From Saccharothrix sp. S26 (lineage in GTDB: Bacteria; Actinomycetota; Actinomycetes; Mycobacteriales; Pseudonocardiaceae): DNA of 64,000 nucleotides. The position numbers were made by a program, and so were the translations under genes. Each line of letters starts with the position of its first letter. The stretch's first letter is position 1. The stretch lies in NCBI RefSeq assembly GCF_021390395.1, contig NZ_JAJUWT010000001.1:1-64000 (forward strand). The letters run 5' to 3'. This document shows positions 8,224 to 17,071 of this stretch, in pieces. The notes under the pieces were generated by a model. It was given only the letters and a program-made list of their open reading frames with translations. It searched no databases and was not told the origin of the DNA.

Positions 8224-9153
8224 GTGAAAGCGATCGCGCAGACCGAATTCGGAGATGCCGACGTCCTCGTGATGCGGGAGCTGCCCGACCCGCCCATCGC
8301 GCTGGACCAGGTGTTGGTCGAGGTGCGTGCCGCCGGGGTGAACCCGGTCGACCGGCTGGTGCGCATGGGGTACGTGGCGAGCACGACGCCGTGCCACTTC
8401 CCGTTGATCCCCGGCTGGGACGTGGCGGGGGTGGTGCGGGCCGTCGGGCCCGCGGTGGACGGCTTCGCCGTCGGCGACGAGGTGTTCGGCTACCAGCGCA
8501 AGGACCACGTGCAGCACGGCACGTACGCGCAGCTCGTGGCGGCCACCGAGCGCGGGCTGGCGCACAAGCCGGCGTCGTTGTCGTTCGAGGAGGCGGGTGG
8601 GCTGGCGCTGACCGGCCTCACCGCGTTGCAGGCGTTGCGCAAGGTCGGGGTGTCGTCCGGTGACACGGTGCTCGTGCACGCCGCCGCCGGTGGCGTCGGC
8701 CACCTGGCCGTGCAGGTGGCGCGTGTCCTCGGCGCGTCACGGGTGATCGGGACGGCGTCGCCGCGCAACCACGACTTCCTGCGGTCCCTCGGCGTGGAGC
8801 CGGTGTCCTACGGGGACGCGCTGGTGAACAACGTGGCCGAGCTGGTCGGCGGCGACGGGAAGGTCGACGTGGCGTTCGACTGCGTCGGCGGCGCGGCGCT
8901 CAACGACTCGCCCGCGCTGGTGCGCGACCCGGCCCGGATCGTGTCCATTGTGGATACCAACGTGCTGGAGCTCGGCGGCCGGTACGCCTACGCCAAGCCC
9001 GTGCGGGCGGACTTGGACTGGCTGGCCGAGCAGGCGGGGTCGGGCGCGGTGAAGGTGGAGGTGCAGCAGACGTTCCCGCTGGAGCAGGCCGCCGACGCGC
9101 ACCGGCTGCTGGAGGGCAGGCACGTGCGCGGCAAGGTCGTGCTCACGGTGTGA
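8224..9153 (+). CDS. Zn-less medium-chain dehydrogenase/quinone oxidoreductase
   Basis: This 309-aa protein belongs to the NADP-dependent quinone oxidoreductase branch of the MDR superfamily. The GroES-like half begins IAQTEFGDADVLVMRELPDP. The Rossmann half carries VLVHAAAGGVGHLAVQVARV, the AAGGVGxxAxQ nucleotide site. Zinc-binding Cys clusters are absent, as expected for this branch. GTG start 12 bases after glnE. The true substrate cannot be told. Confidence 0.88.
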   Translation: MKAIAQTEFGDADVLVMRELPDPPIALDQVLVEVRAAGVNPVDRLVRMGYVASTTPCHFPLIPGWDVAGVVRAVGPAVDGFAVGDEVFGYQRKDHVQHGTYAQLVAATERGLAHKPASLSFEEAGGLALTGLTALQALRKVGVSSGDTVLVHAAAGGVGHLAVQVARVLGASRVIGTASPRNHDFLRSLGVEPVSYGDALVNNVAELVGGDGKVDVAFDCVGGAALNDSPALVRDPARIVSIVDTNVLELGGRYAYAKPVRADLDWLAEQAGSGAVKVEVQQTFPLEQAADAHRLLEGRHVRGKVVLTV

Positions 9154-9163
9154 CGGCGGTGGT

Positions 9164-9193
9164 GAAGGGCCCCCGTCGAGGTGGGGGCCCTTC
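9164..9193 (+). terminator. Intrinsic terminator
   Basis: Perfect arms GAAGGGCCCCC and GGGGGCCCTTC flank an 8-base loop just after the oxidoreductase stop and before the convergent small gene, so it can serve both strands. Confidence 0.8.
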
Positions 9194-9199
9194 GCTGCC

Positions 9200-9415
9200 T
9201 CACTCCTCGTCGGCGGTCGGGACCGAGGTGAGCAGTTCGACGATCCACTCCTCGACGAGCGAGTCGTCGGACTCCTCGTCCTGGACGAGGCGGTTCGACA
9301 CCCGGACGCCGAGGCCGAGCACGTCGGCTGCGCCGATCGCCTCGATCGCCTCGGCGGCGGAGTCGAAGATGTTGGTGGACAGCACCTGGGCGGGGGTTGC
9401 GACGTCATCAGACAC
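9200..9415 (-). CDS. Small acidic hypothetical protein
   Basis: The protein is 71 aa, strongly acidic (QDEESDDSLVEE near the end) and has no Cys or membrane segment. The N-terminal half, including AAEAIEAIGAADVLGLGVRV, looks helical. It does not match a family I know. The GTG at 9415 is followed by a good coding composition, and the gene sits between its own upstream gap and a terminator. Function unknown. Confidence 0.6.
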   Translation of the reverse strand: MSDDVATPAQVLSTNIFDSAAEAIEAIGAADVLGLGVRVSNRLVQDEESDDSLVEEWIVELLTSVPTADEE

Positions 9416-9604
9416 GGCGCGACCCTAACCGCCCGCCCCGATCGGGGGACGGGCAGCCCTGGTGTCGACGGCGTGTTCACCGGGGACTACGGACCGTCGA
9501 TCCGGGGTCGTCACGCATTGACTATTGGTGTTCCTTATGTCGAGACTGTCGACACTCCTGGGGGAGACTCACGTTCGCACGCGTGCGCCCGGACGAAGGA
9601 CGTC

Positions 9605-10243
9605 ATGGACGACGGAACCCACCGCAAGAAGAGCAGCGCGGCTCTGAAGATCGGCTTGGTCGTGCTCGGGGTGCTGGTCCTGCTCGGGGTGATCCAGGCG
9701 GTCACCGCCGGCACGGTCGGCGTGGGCGCGTTGAGCTTCACCGTGCGCGAGACCACCTCGGCCACCCCCACGTCCACGACTTCGGACGACGCCGTCGGTG
9801 GCTTGGACGGCGCGGTGGGCACGGCACCGTCCACCTCTGCCGCGGAGGAAGAAGCGCCGGCCGGTGCGGACGCCAAGGTGCTCACCGGGTCGTGGAAGCA
9901 GGCACGCGGCCTGCTCACCGTCGAGGTCACCAAGGTGGAGAACTTGGGCGGCCGCCTGAGGGTCTTCGTCACCGCGATAAACGCCAGCACGGCCAAGATG
10001 GACCTGCCGGTGGCGTCGGTCTCGGCGGTGGACGACACGCGGCGCGACTACGGCGCGTCCCCGTCGACCAGCCTGTGGCCCGCGACGATCGCGAAGAACT
10101 CGAGCATCAACGGCTTCCTCGACCTCGACCGCAAGGCCGGTCCCGACAGCACCGCGTTCTCGCTCACGTTCTCCGGGATCATCGGTCAGCTCGCGCCCAC
10201 CGGCGGCGAGGTGATCGTGACCGGCATCCCGATCCCCAAGTAA
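9605..10243 (+). CDS. Membrane-anchored secreted protein
   Basis: The protein is 212 aa. After a short basic N-terminus comes one membrane helix, IGLVVLGVLVLLGVIQAVTA, then a Ser/Thr/Ala/Glu-rich linker, then a beta-rich domain (TGSWKQARGLLTVEVTKVEN through GGEVIVTGIPIP) of the kind that forms an extracellular immunoglobulin-like fold. The ATG at 9605 is chosen because the longer open frame back to 9473 has no family-like sequence. The next gene starts directly after the stop. Function unknown. Confidence 0.75.
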   Translation: MDDGTHRKKSSAALKIGLVVLGVLVLLGVIQAVTAGTVGVGALSFTVRETTSATPTSTTSDDAVGGLDGAVGTAPSTSAAEEEAPAGADAKVLTGSWKQARGLLTVEVTKVENLGGRLRVFVTAINASTAKMDLPVASVSAVDDTRRDYGASPSTSLWPATIAKNSSINGFLDLDRKAGPDSTAFSLTFSGIIGQLAPTGGEVIVTGIPIPK

Positions 10244-10642
10244 GTGGACGTCCTCATCGGCGTGCTCGTGGGCCTGCTGGGCCTGTGGCTGCTGCTGCTC
10301 CTGGGCCTGTTCCTGGTCCGGCCGCGCGGCAAGGCGCTGAGCCAGGCCGTGCGCCTGCTGCCGGACGTGCTGCGCCTGGTCACCCGCCTGGCCCGCGACC
10401 ACCGCGTCCCCCGCTCCGCGCGCGTGCGGCTGTGGCTGCTGCTGGCGTACCTCGCCCTGCCGTTCGACCTGGTCCCCGACTTCATCCCGGTGCTGGGTTA
10501 CGCGGACGACGCCATCGCGGTGAGCTGGGTCCTGCGCTCCGTCATCCGTTCCGCGGGCCCCGAGGTGGTGGCCGAGCACTGGCCGGGCACCCCCGAGGGC
10601 CTGGCCGTGGTACACCGCTTGACGCGCACCGACCGTCAGTAG
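10244..10642 (+). CDS. YkvA/DUF1232 family membrane protein
   Basis: The protein is 132 aa. An N-terminal membrane helix, LIGVLVGLLGLWLLLLLGLF, is followed by the DUF1232 core LALPFDLVPDFIPVLGYADD, whose D-L-(I/V)-P-D-x-IP pattern is diagnostic. The GTG start abuts the preceding stop, so it is translated with the anchored protein. Role unknown. Confidence 0.88.
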   Translation: MDVLIGVLVGLLGLWLLLLLGLFLVRPRGKALSQAVRLLPDVLRLVTRLARDHRVPRSARVRLWLLLAYLALPFDLVPDFIPVLGYADDAIAVSWVLRSVIRSAGPEVVAEHWPGTPEGLAVVHRLTRTDRQ

Positions 10643-10914
10643 TCAGCCGGAGGCAGCGGCTCACTACCGCGCAGCTCCTCCAACCACCCCGCCACCTGCT
10701 CGTCGTCGTGCAGCCAACCCCGGTCGGGCCAACCGGGAAGATCAATGCCGTGCAGACGCCCCAGCGCCGTCCACACGACCGGATCCACCACCTCCACGTC
10801 CGCGGCGATGTACCGGTGCGCCCACCGATCAACCTCGTCCTGCGCCACCTCACCACTGAGCAACCGCTGGAACTGCTGCTCTACCTCAGCCCGGGACGGC
10901 GGCGTCAAACTCAC
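10636..10914 (-). CDS. Small conserved hypothetical protein
   Basis: The protein is 92 aa, soluble and helical, with VEQQFQRLLSGEVAQDEVDR and a Trp-rich middle (WAHRYIAAD, WTALGRLHGIDL, WLHDDEQVAGWL). No family is recognised with certainty; it resembles small actinobacterial proteins found near toxin or immunity genes, which is only an impression. Its 3' end overlaps the DUF1232 gene by 7 bases tail to tail. Confidence 0.65.
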   Translation of the reverse strand: MSLTPPSRAEVEQQFQRLLSGEVAQDEVDRWAHRYIAADVEVVDPVVWTALGRLHGIDLPGWPDRGWLHDDEQVAGWLEELRGSEPLPPADY

Positions 10915-10963
10915 GCGACCGAGTGTGCCACCACCACACCCACCCCTTGGTGACCAGCCGAGA

Positions 10964-11008
10964 AGGCCGAAGGCCGGGTGACTGGAGCAGTCACCCGGCC
11001 TTCGGCCT
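10964..11008. terminator. Perfect 20-bp hairpin terminator downstream of glnA
   Basis: The arms AGGCCGAAGGCCGGGTGACT and AGTCACCCGGCCTTCGGCCT are exact complements around the 5-base loop GGAGC. It lies 57 bases beyond the glnA stop (minus strand), so it most likely ends the glnA transcript. No strong T run is visible, as is common in actinobacteria. Confidence 0.8.
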
Positions 11009-11065
11009 GTGGAGGATCAAGTGGCGCTCCGAACCGCCTAACGGCTGGTCAGAGCCCCGCGTCGA

Positions 11066-12490
11066 TCACACGTCGTAGTAGAGCGCGAACTCGTAGGGGT
11101 TCGGGCGCAGGCGCAGCGGGTCGATTTCCTGCTCCCGCTTGAACGAGATCCAGGTGTCGATGACGTCCGGCGTGAAGACGCCGCCCTCCAGGAGGAACTC
11201 GTGGTCCGCCTCGAGGTTGTCCAGCACCGCGTCCAGGGACGCCGGCACCTGCTTGACGTCGCGGGCCTCCTCGGGCGGCAGCTCGTAGAGGTCCTTGTCG
11301 ATCGGGGCCGGCGGCTCGATCTTGTTCTTCACGCCGTCCAGGCCGGCCATCACCATGGCCGAGAACGCCAGGTACGGGTTGCCCGACGAGTCGGGGCAGC
11401 GGAACTCGATGCGCTTGGCCTTCGGGTTGTTGCCCGTGATCGGGATGCGCACGCAGGCCGAGCGGTTGCGCTGGGAGTAGACCAGCGACACCGGGGCCTC
11501 GTAGCCCGGCACCAGGCGGTGGTAGGAGTTCACCGTCGGGTTGGTGAACGCCAGCAGCGACGGGGCGTGGTGCAGGATGCCGCCGATGTAGTGGCGCGCC
11601 GTGTCCGACAGGCCCGCGTAACCGGACTCGTCGTGGAACAGCGGCTGGCCGTCCTTCCACAGCGACTGGTGGGTGTGCATGCCCGAGCCGTTGTCGCCGA
11701 ACAGCGGCTTCGGCATGAACGTCACGGTCTTGCCGGCCTGCCAGGCGGTGTTCTTGATGATGTACTTGAACAGCATCAAGTCGTCCGCGGCGTGCAGCAG
11801 CGTGTTGAACTTGTAGTTGATCTCGGCCTGGCCGCCGGTGCCGACCTCGTGGTGCGCGCGCTCGACCGTGAAGCCCTGCGCCTGCATGTTGAGGACCATC
11901 TTGTCGCGCAGGTCCGCGTAGTGGTCGGTCGGCGTGACGGGGAAGTAGCCGCCCTTGTACTTGACCTTGTAACCGCGGTTGCCGCCCTCTTCGTCGCGGC
12001 CGGTGTTCCAGGCGCCGGAGATGGCGTCGATCTCGTGGAAGGATGCGTTCGCGGTCGTGTCGAAGCGGATCGAGTCGAAGATGTAGAACTCCGCCTCGGC
12101 GCCGAAGTACGCGGTGTCCGCGATGCCCGACTCGGTGATGTACTGCTCGGCCTTGCGCGCGATGTTGCGCGGGTCGCGGCTGTACGCCTCACGGGTGAAC
12201 GGGTCGTGCACGAAGAAGTTGACGATCAGCGTCTTCTCGATCCGGAACGGGTCGAGGCGCGCGGTGTACAGGTCGGGCAGCAGCAGCATGTCCGACTCGT
12301 GGATCGACTGGAAGCCGCGCACCGACGAGCCGTCGAACGCGAGGCCCTCGGCGATGGCGTCGGCGTCGAACGCGCTGGCGGGGAGCGTGAAGTGCTGCAT
12401 CACGCCGGGCAGGTCGCTGAAGCGGACGTCGACGAACTTCACGCCCTCGTCGGAGATGAACTTCAGGACCTCGTCGGGATTCTTGAACAC
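11066..12490 (-). CDS. glnA: Glutamine synthetase type I
   Basis: This 474-aa enzyme makes glutamine from glutamate, ammonia and ATP as a dodecamer. Landmarks include [16 protein letters not shown] (metal-binding Glu), [48 protein letters not shown] and the adenylylation motif [10 protein letters not shown] with Tyr402, the target of GlnE. Length is standard for the GSI-beta class. GTG start at 12490. The upstream GlnR-box-like array indicates nitrogen control, and a long hairpin terminator follows. Confidence 0.97.
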   Translation of the reverse strand: MFKNPDEVLKFISDEGVKFVDVRFSDLPGVMQHFTLPASAFDADAIAEGLAFDGSSVRGFQSIHESDMLLLPDLYTARLDPFRIEKTLIVNFFVHDPFTREAYSRDPRNIARKAEQYITESGIADTAYFGAEAEFYIFDSIRFDTTANASFHEIDAISGAWNTGRDEEGGNRGYKVKYKGGYFPVTPTDHYADLRDKMVLNMQAQGFTVERAHHEVGTGGQAEINYKFNTLLHAADDLMLFKYIIKNTAWQAGKTVTFMPKPLFGDNGSGMHTHQSLWKDGQPLFHDESGYAGLSDTARHYIGGILHHAPSLLAFTNPTVNSYHRLVPGYEAPVSLVYSQRNRSACVRIPITGNNPKAKRIEFRCPDSSGNPYLAFSAMVMAGLDGVKNKIEPPAPIDKDLYELPPEEARDVKQVPASLDAVLDNLEADHEFLLEGGVFTPDVIDTWISFKREQEIDPLRLRPNPYEFALYYDV

Positions 12491-12578
12491 CCTCGTCGAC
12501 TCCTCTGCTGCGGTGGGGGCGTGGTTGTACGCCGCTGCGTGGTGCGGCCTGCCATCGTGGCGAAACTAAGACCGTGGT

Positions 12579-12616
12579 GTTGCCCAGCCATCACCCGCGT
12601 GTTTCGCCAGTGTTAA
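12579..12616 (-). promoter_or_regulatory. GlnR-box-like tandem site upstream of glnA
   Basis: On the minus strand four pentamers, TTAAC, GAAAC, GTGAT and GCAAC, are each separated by exactly 6 bases (starts at 11-base steps on the plus strand: 12579, 12590, 12601, 12612). This fits the actinobacterial GlnR consensus gTnAC-n6-GaAAC repeated twice, with GAAAC perfect and the other three one base off. It lies about 90 bases upstream of the glnA start. GlnR binding is inferred. Confidence 0.7.
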
Positions 12617-12684
12617 CGGGCGGCTCAGGTCGGGCAACCCGACCGCCGCTCCTCACCCGCTGAGCACGGCCTTACTCTGGTGGG

Positions 12685-13158
12685 GTGAGCAAGTGGACCG
12701 GTTCGTGGCTGTCAGGACACCGCTCGGCGTTGGAGCCCGGCGCCGACTCCGGTGACGGTACCGGGCAGCGCTGGCGGGGTGAACGGCTCGGCCTGCCGCA
12801 GTCGGGTCCGGGCTCGGTCGCGTCCACGGGCCGTCGCGCCATCGCCATCCTGGTCGACTTCGCCCTGTCGGGTGGGGTGGCGGGCCTGTTCACCATGCCG
12901 GACCTGCCGCGGAACTGGAGCCTGCTGGCCTGGTTCGCCATCACCGTCATCGCGGTCGGCTTCTTCGGCTTCACCCCTGGTCACGCGCTGTTCGGGCTGC
13001 GGGTCGCCCGGTTGGACGGCTCGGTGACGGTCGGTCTGCCCCGGGCCGCGCTGCGGACGGCGTTGATCTTCCCCATCATCCCGGCGGTGGTGTGGGACGC
13101 CGACGGCAGGGGCCTGCACGACAAGGCCGTGGGCACGGTGGTCATCCGGGTCCGCTGA
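12685..13158 (+). CDS. RDD family membrane protein
   Basis: The protein is 157 aa. A polar N-terminal third precedes the RDD domain: STGRRAIAILVDFALSGGVA (Arg-x-Ala...Asp signature), the helix LLAWFAITVIAVGFFGFTPG, and GHALFGLRVARLDGS, ending in GRGLHDKAVGTVVI. Genes for RDD proteins commonly sit between glnA and a DUF4191 gene in actinobacteria, as here. Function unknown. Confidence 0.88.
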   Translation: MSKWTGSWLSGHRSALEPGADSGDGTGQRWRGERLGLPQSGPGSVASTGRRAIAILVDFALSGGVAGLFTMPDLPRNWSLLAWFAITVIAVGFFGFTPGHALFGLRVARLDGSVTVGLPRAALRTALIFPIIPAVVWDADGRGLHDKAVGTVVIRVR

Positions 13159-13176
13159 CCGGCCCGCCAAACGCCG

Positions 13177-13210
13177 CAGGCCCGCTCCGACGCGTGTCGG
13201 AACGGGCCTG
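13177..13210. terminator. Bidirectional intrinsic terminator
   Basis: The arms CAGGCCCG and CGGGCCTG, with inner TCCGAC and GTCGGA around GCGT, make a 14-bp stem with one opposed C/A between the blocks. It lies between the convergent RDD and DUF4191 genes. Confidence 0.75.
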
Positions 13211-13227
13211 ACCTGCGAAAACCCTCG

Positions 13228-13968
13228 TCAGCGGCGACGCATGGCGCGCTGCACGTTGCGCATCTTCGCGCCCTGGGGCATCGGGCCCTTGGGCAGCGCC
13301 GCGCCGCGACTGGCCAGCGCGGACAGGCGGTTGTCGATCGTGTCGACCTGCGCGGTCGAGATGTTGCGCGGCAGCTTCATCAGGTGGCTCTGCAGCTTGC
13401 GCAGCGGCACCTGGCCGTCCTCGCCGCCCACGACGACGTCGTAGATCGGCGTCTCGCCGATCACCCGCGCCACCCGCTTCTTCTCCTGCGCGAGCAGGTT
13501 CTTCACCCGGTGCGGCGCGCCCTCGGCGACCAGCACCACGCCCGGCCGGCCGAGCACCCGGTGCACCATGTCACCGCTGGTCGTGCCCGCCACGGCCTGC
13601 GTCACGCGCCACTTGCCGCGCAGGTTGTCCAACGCCCACGCCGCCGCGCCCGGCTGGCCGTCGGCCTTCGCGTACACGGTCCGCTGCACCCGGCGACCGA
13701 ACACGATGACCGCGAGCAGCGCGCCCACCGCGATGCCCATGGGGAGCAGCACCCACTGCATGTCCCAGATGAGGCCGATCAGGAACGCCGCGGCCGTCGC
13801 GCCCAGCAGGCACGCCAGCATCAACGGCACGAGCGCCTTGTCCTCGCGGCGCTGCATCTTGAACGCCTCGAAGATCTGGCTGCGCTTCGCCTTCGATGCC
13901 GCGCGCCGCGCCTTCGCCGCTTCCTTGGCAGCCGCCTTGGCGGCCGCCTTGTCCTGCTTACCAGCCAT
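13228..13968 (-). CDS. DUF4191 domain membrane protein
   Basis: The protein is 246 aa. The N-terminus is a highly charged Lys/Ala-rich helix (DKAAAKAAAKEAAKARRAAS), followed by two membrane helices (LMLACLLGATAAAFLIGLIW and QWVLLPMGIAVGALLAVIVF) and a cytoplasmic domain rich in basic residues (GRPGVVLVAEGAPHRVKNLL). This is the DUF4191 layout found next to glnA1 in mycobacteria. The open frame extends far upstream, but the ATG at 13968 matches the family start. Function unknown. Confidence 0.88.
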   Translation of the reverse strand: MAGKQDKAAAKAAAKEAAKARRAASKAKRSQIFEAFKMQRREDKALVPLMLACLLGATAAAFLIGLIWDMQWVLLPMGIAVGALLAVIVFGRRVQRTVYAKADGQPGAAAWALDNLRGKWRVTQAVAGTTSGDMVHRVLGRPGVVLVAEGAPHRVKNLLAQEKKRVARVIGETPIYDVVVGGEDGQVPLRKLQSHLMKLPRNISTAQVDTIDNRLSALASRGAALPKGPMPQGAKMRNVQRAMRRR

Positions 13969-14040
13969 GCCCACCAGGATACGGCGCGGCGCGTCGCCCC
14001 ATGACGGGAGTACTCGCCGACCTCTGCGAGGATGCAGCGC

Positions 14041-16098
14041 ATGGACCGGCTGCTGGAGGGACTCGACCCGGAACAGCGCGCCGCCGTGGAAGCCCCGCGC
14101 GGCCCGGTCTGCGTGCTCGCGGGCGCCGGCACCGGCAAGACCCGCACCATCACGCACCGCATCGCGTACCTGGTCCAGCGCGGGCACGTCTCCGCCGGTC
14201 AAGTCCTCGCCGTCACGTTCACCGCACGTGCCGCGGGGGAGATGCGGACCCGGTTGCGCGCGCTGGGCGTGCACGGCGCGCAGGCCCGCACGTTCCACGC
14301 CGCCGCGCTGCGGCAACTGCGCTACTTCTGGCCGCGCGTCGTCGGCGGCGAGCAGTGGCAGTTGATCGACCGCAACAAGCTGCGCCTGGTCGCCCAGGCA
14401 GCCAACCGCGTGGGCCTGTCCACCGAGTCCGATTCGCTGCGCGACCTCGCGGGCGAGATCGAGTGGGCCAAGGCGTCGCTGGTCGCGCCCGACGACTACC
14501 CCCACGCCGCCGGCCGCACCAGCCGCGACACCCCCGCGCCCGCCGACCAGGTCGCCCAGGTCTACCGGACCTACGAGGAGCTGAAGAACCAGGCGCAGCT
14601 GCTCGACTTCGACGACCTCCTGCTGCACACCGCGGCGGCGTTGGAGGAGCACGGCGAGGTCGCCGAGGAGTTCCGCGACCGGTACCGGTGCTTCGTGGTG
14701 GACGAGTACCAGGACGTGACGCCCCTGCAGCAACGCGTGCTCGACGCGTGGCTTGGCGAGCGCGACGACCTGACCGTCGTCGGTGACGCGAACCAGACCA
14801 TCTACTCGTTCGCGGGCGCCTCGCCGCGTCCGCTGCTGGACTTCCCCCGCCGGTTCCCCGAGGCCGTCGTGGTGCGGCTGGAGCGCGACTACCGGTCGAC
14901 GCCGCAGGTCGTCGAGCTGGCCAACGAGGTGATCAAGTGGGCGCGCGGCCGGCCGGCAGGGTCGCGGCTGCGGCTGATCGGGCAGCGTCCGGACGGGCCG
15001 AAGCCGACGTTCACCGAGTTCGACGACGAGACGCTGGAGGCCGCGGCCGTCGCGCGGCGGGTGAAGGCGCTGCTGGACGAGGGCGTGCCGGCCAGCGAGA
15101 TCGCCGTCCTCTACCGCGTCAACGCCCAGTCGGAGGTGTTCGAGCAGGCGTTGGCCGAGGTCGGCGTGCCCTACCAGGTGCGTGGCGGTGAGCGGTTCTT
15201 CCAGCGGGCCGAGGTGCGGCAGGCCATGGTGGCGCTGCGGTCGGCGGCGTCGCACGAGCCGACCGGCGAGCTGCCCAAGGTGGTGCGCGAGGTGCTGGCC
15301 GGGATCGGCCTGACCGACGAGCCGCCCGCCGGCGGGACGGCCCGGGAGAAGTGGGAGTCGCTGCTCGCGCTGGTCGAACTGGCCGAGGAACTGGTCACCA
15401 CCGTCGACTCGGCGGACCTGCGCGCGTTCGTGGCCGAGCTGGAGATGCGTGCCGAGGCGCAGCACCCGCCGACGGTGGAGGGCGTGACGCTGGCGTCGCT
15501 GCACGCGGCGAAGGGCCTGGAGTGGGACGCGGTGTTCCTGGTCGGGCTGGTCGAGGGCACGTTGCCGATCCAGCACGCCGACGGCGACGACGCGGCGATC
15601 GAGGAAGAGCGCCGGTTGCTGTACGTGGGCGTGACGCGGGCGCGCGAGCACCTGTGGATGTCGTGGGCGTTGGCGCGGGCCGCGGGCGGTCGGCGTTATC
15701 GGCGGCGCAGCCGGTTCCTCTACGGGTTGGTGCCCGACGACCACCCGGCGTCGCGCACGGCCGCGAAGCGTGAGCCGCTGCAGAAGCGGCCCAAGCCGCA
15801 GTGCCGGGTGTGCGGGTCGGCGTTGGTGGACGCGCGGGCGATCAAGCTGAGCCGGTGCGCTTCGTGCCCGTCGGACGTGGACGAGGAGCTGCTGGCCAAG
15901 CTGCGGGCGTGGCGGGCGGACCGGGCGCGTGAGCTGAAGGTGCCCGCGTACGTGGTGTTCACCGACGCGACGCTGGTCGCGATCGCCGAGCAGCGGCCCG
16001 AGGACGTCGCCGGGCTGGTGTCGATCTCCGGCATCGGCGCGGCCAAGCTCGACCGGTTCGGTGACGACGTGCTGGCGCTGGTGCGCGGCGGTCGCTGA
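14041..16098 (+). CDS. uvrD2: ATP-dependent DNA helicase UvrD2 (SF1, with HRDC)
   Basis: This 685-aa protein should be a 3'-5' SF1A DNA helicase in repair or replication. Motifs in order are [11 protein letters not shown] (Walker A, about residues 27-37), [12 protein letters not shown] (Ia), [13 protein letters not shown] (II), [15 protein letters not shown] (III), LERDYRST (IV) and [18 protein letters not shown] (V), [12 protein letters not shown] (VI). A four-Cys zinc-like module (CRVCG ... CASC) precedes a C-terminal HRDC domain. This tail is typical of mycobacterial UvrD2. GAGG at 14028-14031 favours the ATG at 14041 over 14032. Confidence 0.94.
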   Translation: MDRLLEGLDPEQRAAVEAPRGPVCVLAGAGTGKTRTITHRIAYLVQRGHVSAGQVLAVTFTARAAGEMRTRLRALGVHGAQARTFHAAALRQLRYFWPRVVGGEQWQLIDRNKLRLVAQAANRVGLSTESDSLRDLAGEIEWAKASLVAPDDYPHAAGRTSRDTPAPADQVAQVYRTYEELKNQAQLLDFDDLLLHTAAALEEHGEVAEEFRDRYRCFVVDEYQDVTPLQQRVLDAWLGERDDLTVVGDANQTIYSFAGASPRPLLDFPRRFPEAVVVRLERDYRSTPQVVELANEVIKWARGRPAGSRLRLIGQRPDGPKPTFTEFDDETLEAAAVARRVKALLDEGVPASEIAVLYRVNAQSEVFEQALAEVGVPYQVRGGERFFQRAEVRQAMVALRSAASHEPTGELPKVVREVLAGIGLTDEPPAGGTAREKWESLLALVELAEELVTTVDSADLRAFVAELEMRAEAQHPPTVEGVTLASLHAAKGLEWDAVFLVGLVEGTLPIQHADGDDAAIEEERRLLYVGVTRAREHLWMSWALARAAGGRRYRRRSRFLYGLVPDDHPASRTAAKREPLQKRPKPQCRVCGSALVDARAIKLSRCASCPSDVDEELLAKLRAWRADRARELKVPAYVVFTDATLVAIAEQRPEDVAGLVSISGIGAAKLDRFGDDVLALVRGGR

Positions 16099-16194
16099 CG
16101 GCTGCCCGCCGGCGGGCGGTCGCGTCCGTTCGCGTGGTCGCGTCCTGGCGCTCTGTACAGGGCAAACGCTGAATTTTCACTCGATCGACAGGTA

Positions 16195-16238
16195 TTTGGA
16201 AAAACCTGTTGCACGCGTCCGGCGCGGGGTCATAACCT
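16195..16238 (+). promoter_or_regulatory. Putative WhiB7-autoregulated promoter of the whiB7 leader
   Basis: An A/T-rich block (TTTGGAAAAA, about 16195-16204) lies just upstream of a -35-like TTGCAC (16209-16214), with a -10-like CATAAC (16231-16236) or TAACCT (16233-16238). Known WhiB7 promoters carry an A/T-rich motif abutting the -35 hexamer recognised through the AT-hook. The assignment is inferred from layout. Confidence 0.5.
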
Positions 16239-16318
16239 GCTCAGGCCGGGCGCGAAGCGCCCGCTGGGGATTCAAGAGCTAGCAGTCGAGTCGAGACCGC
16301 CCGAGGAGGTGACCTGTC

Positions 16319-16540
16319 GTGAACACTCCCATGTGCTTCGAGACGCCGGGTCGCCTGATGACCGGGGTGGCCTTGGCCGCAGGCGCTGCTCATGTCGCGG
16401 GGGAGAAGTCTGCCCGCGATCGCCACGCCCTCAAGTGGGGTGCTGAGCGAGTTCAGCTGATCCAGGTGCCGGCGCCGTACGCGCCGACCGTTGTCCCGAC
16501 TCAGAACGTTGCGCCGTCCGCGCACGAGCGAAGTACCTGA
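16319..16540 (+). CDS. Leader ORF of whiB7 (candidate uORF)
   Basis: The ORF is 73 aa, GTG start with a strong GAGGAGGTGA site 6 bases upstream. The product has no recognisable domain and no Cys pair; composition is mixed (TGVALAAGAAHVAG, then PAPYAPTVVPTQNVAP). It ends 26 bases before a strong hairpin that precedes whiB7. In mycobacteria and Streptomyces, whiB7/wblC is controlled by ribosome-dependent attenuation through a short leader ORF, so this ORF probably senses translation stress. A real function for the peptide itself is not implied. Confidence 0.6.
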   Translation: MNTPMCFETPGRLMTGVALAAGAAHVAGEKSARDRHALKWGAERVQLIQVPAPYAPTVVPTQNVAPSAHERST

Positions 16541-16566
16541 CCACCCTGTAGTCAGGCCACCAAGCT

Positions 16567-16626
16567 CACGAAGGCCGCGGACCCGTAACCGGATCCGCGG
16601 CCTTCGTGCTGTTCAGACCCGTTTTT
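16567..16626 (+). promoter_or_regulatory. whiB7 leader attenuator hairpin
   Basis: An exact 15-bp stem (CACGAAGGCCGCGGA at 16567-16581 with TCCGCGGCCTTCGTG at 16594-16608) is followed after 13 bases by GTTTTT (16621-16626). It lies between the leader ORF and whiB7, where a terminator would stop basal transcription until ribosome stalling on the leader changes folding. An anti-terminator fold was not resolved by eye. Confidence 0.65.
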
Positions 16627-16672
16627 CGAACGACAAAAACCCCATGCAACACCCTTGACAGGAGTCCACCTG

Positions 16673-17071
16673 ATGTTGACCGCGACCGTCCCCATAAACG
16701 GGACGTTGTCCACCGAGCCGGAGCTCGCCGGAGCGGGTGTCGCTTCCTTGATCGACACCGCGCCCGACGCCGGCTTGGAGCTTCCTTGCCGTACCAACAA
16801 CCCGGACCTGTGGTTCGCCGACGCGCCAGCGGAGCTGGAGGAGGCGAAGAGGTTCTGCGCCACCTGCCCCGTCATCGCCGAGTGCCTGGCCGGTGCGCTC
16901 GCTCGCCACGAGCCCTGGGGGGTCTGGGGCGGCGAGATCTTCGAGCGCGGAGCTGTGATCGCGCGCAAGCGTCCCCGTGGACGTCCGCGCAAGGACGCAG
17001 CACCCGTTGTTCCCGCGGCACCCGCCGCGACCGTTGTCCGGGGGGCTAACGACCAGGAGGCCGCCGCGTGA
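16673..17071 (+). CDS. whiB7: WhiB7-type iron-sulfur transcriptional regulator
   Basis: The protein is 132 aa. Four Cys at 39, 62, 65 and 71 (C-x22-C-x2-C-x5-C) bind a [4Fe-4S] cluster, the turn PWGVWGGE (81-88) is the SigA-contact signature, and RKRPRGRPRK (98-107) is the AT-hook that marks WhiB7. WhiB7 partners with the primary sigma factor to activate intrinsic antibiotic-resistance genes and itself. The ATG at 16673 with AGGAG upstream is chosen over a TTG at 16655. It is longer than the mycobacterial protein because of an Ala/Pro tail. The next gene overlaps its stop. Confidence 0.93.
   Translation: MLTATVPINGTLSTEPELAGAGVASLIDTAPDAGLELPCRTNNPDLWFADAPAELEEAKRFCATCPVIAECLAGALARHEPWGVWGGEIFERGAVIARKRPRGRPRKDAAPVVPAAPAATVVRGANDQEAAA

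Noticed and set aside
5254-8703. 1149-aa open frame on the minus strand
   Set aside because: It is antisense to glnE and the oxidoreductase, low complexity (His/Arg/Gln-rich), with no domain. It is a typical shadow frame in GC-rich DNA.
13969-15744. Long N-terminal extension of the DUF4191 frame
   Set aside because: It is antisense to uvrD2 and lacks any domain; the ATG at 13968 matches the family start.
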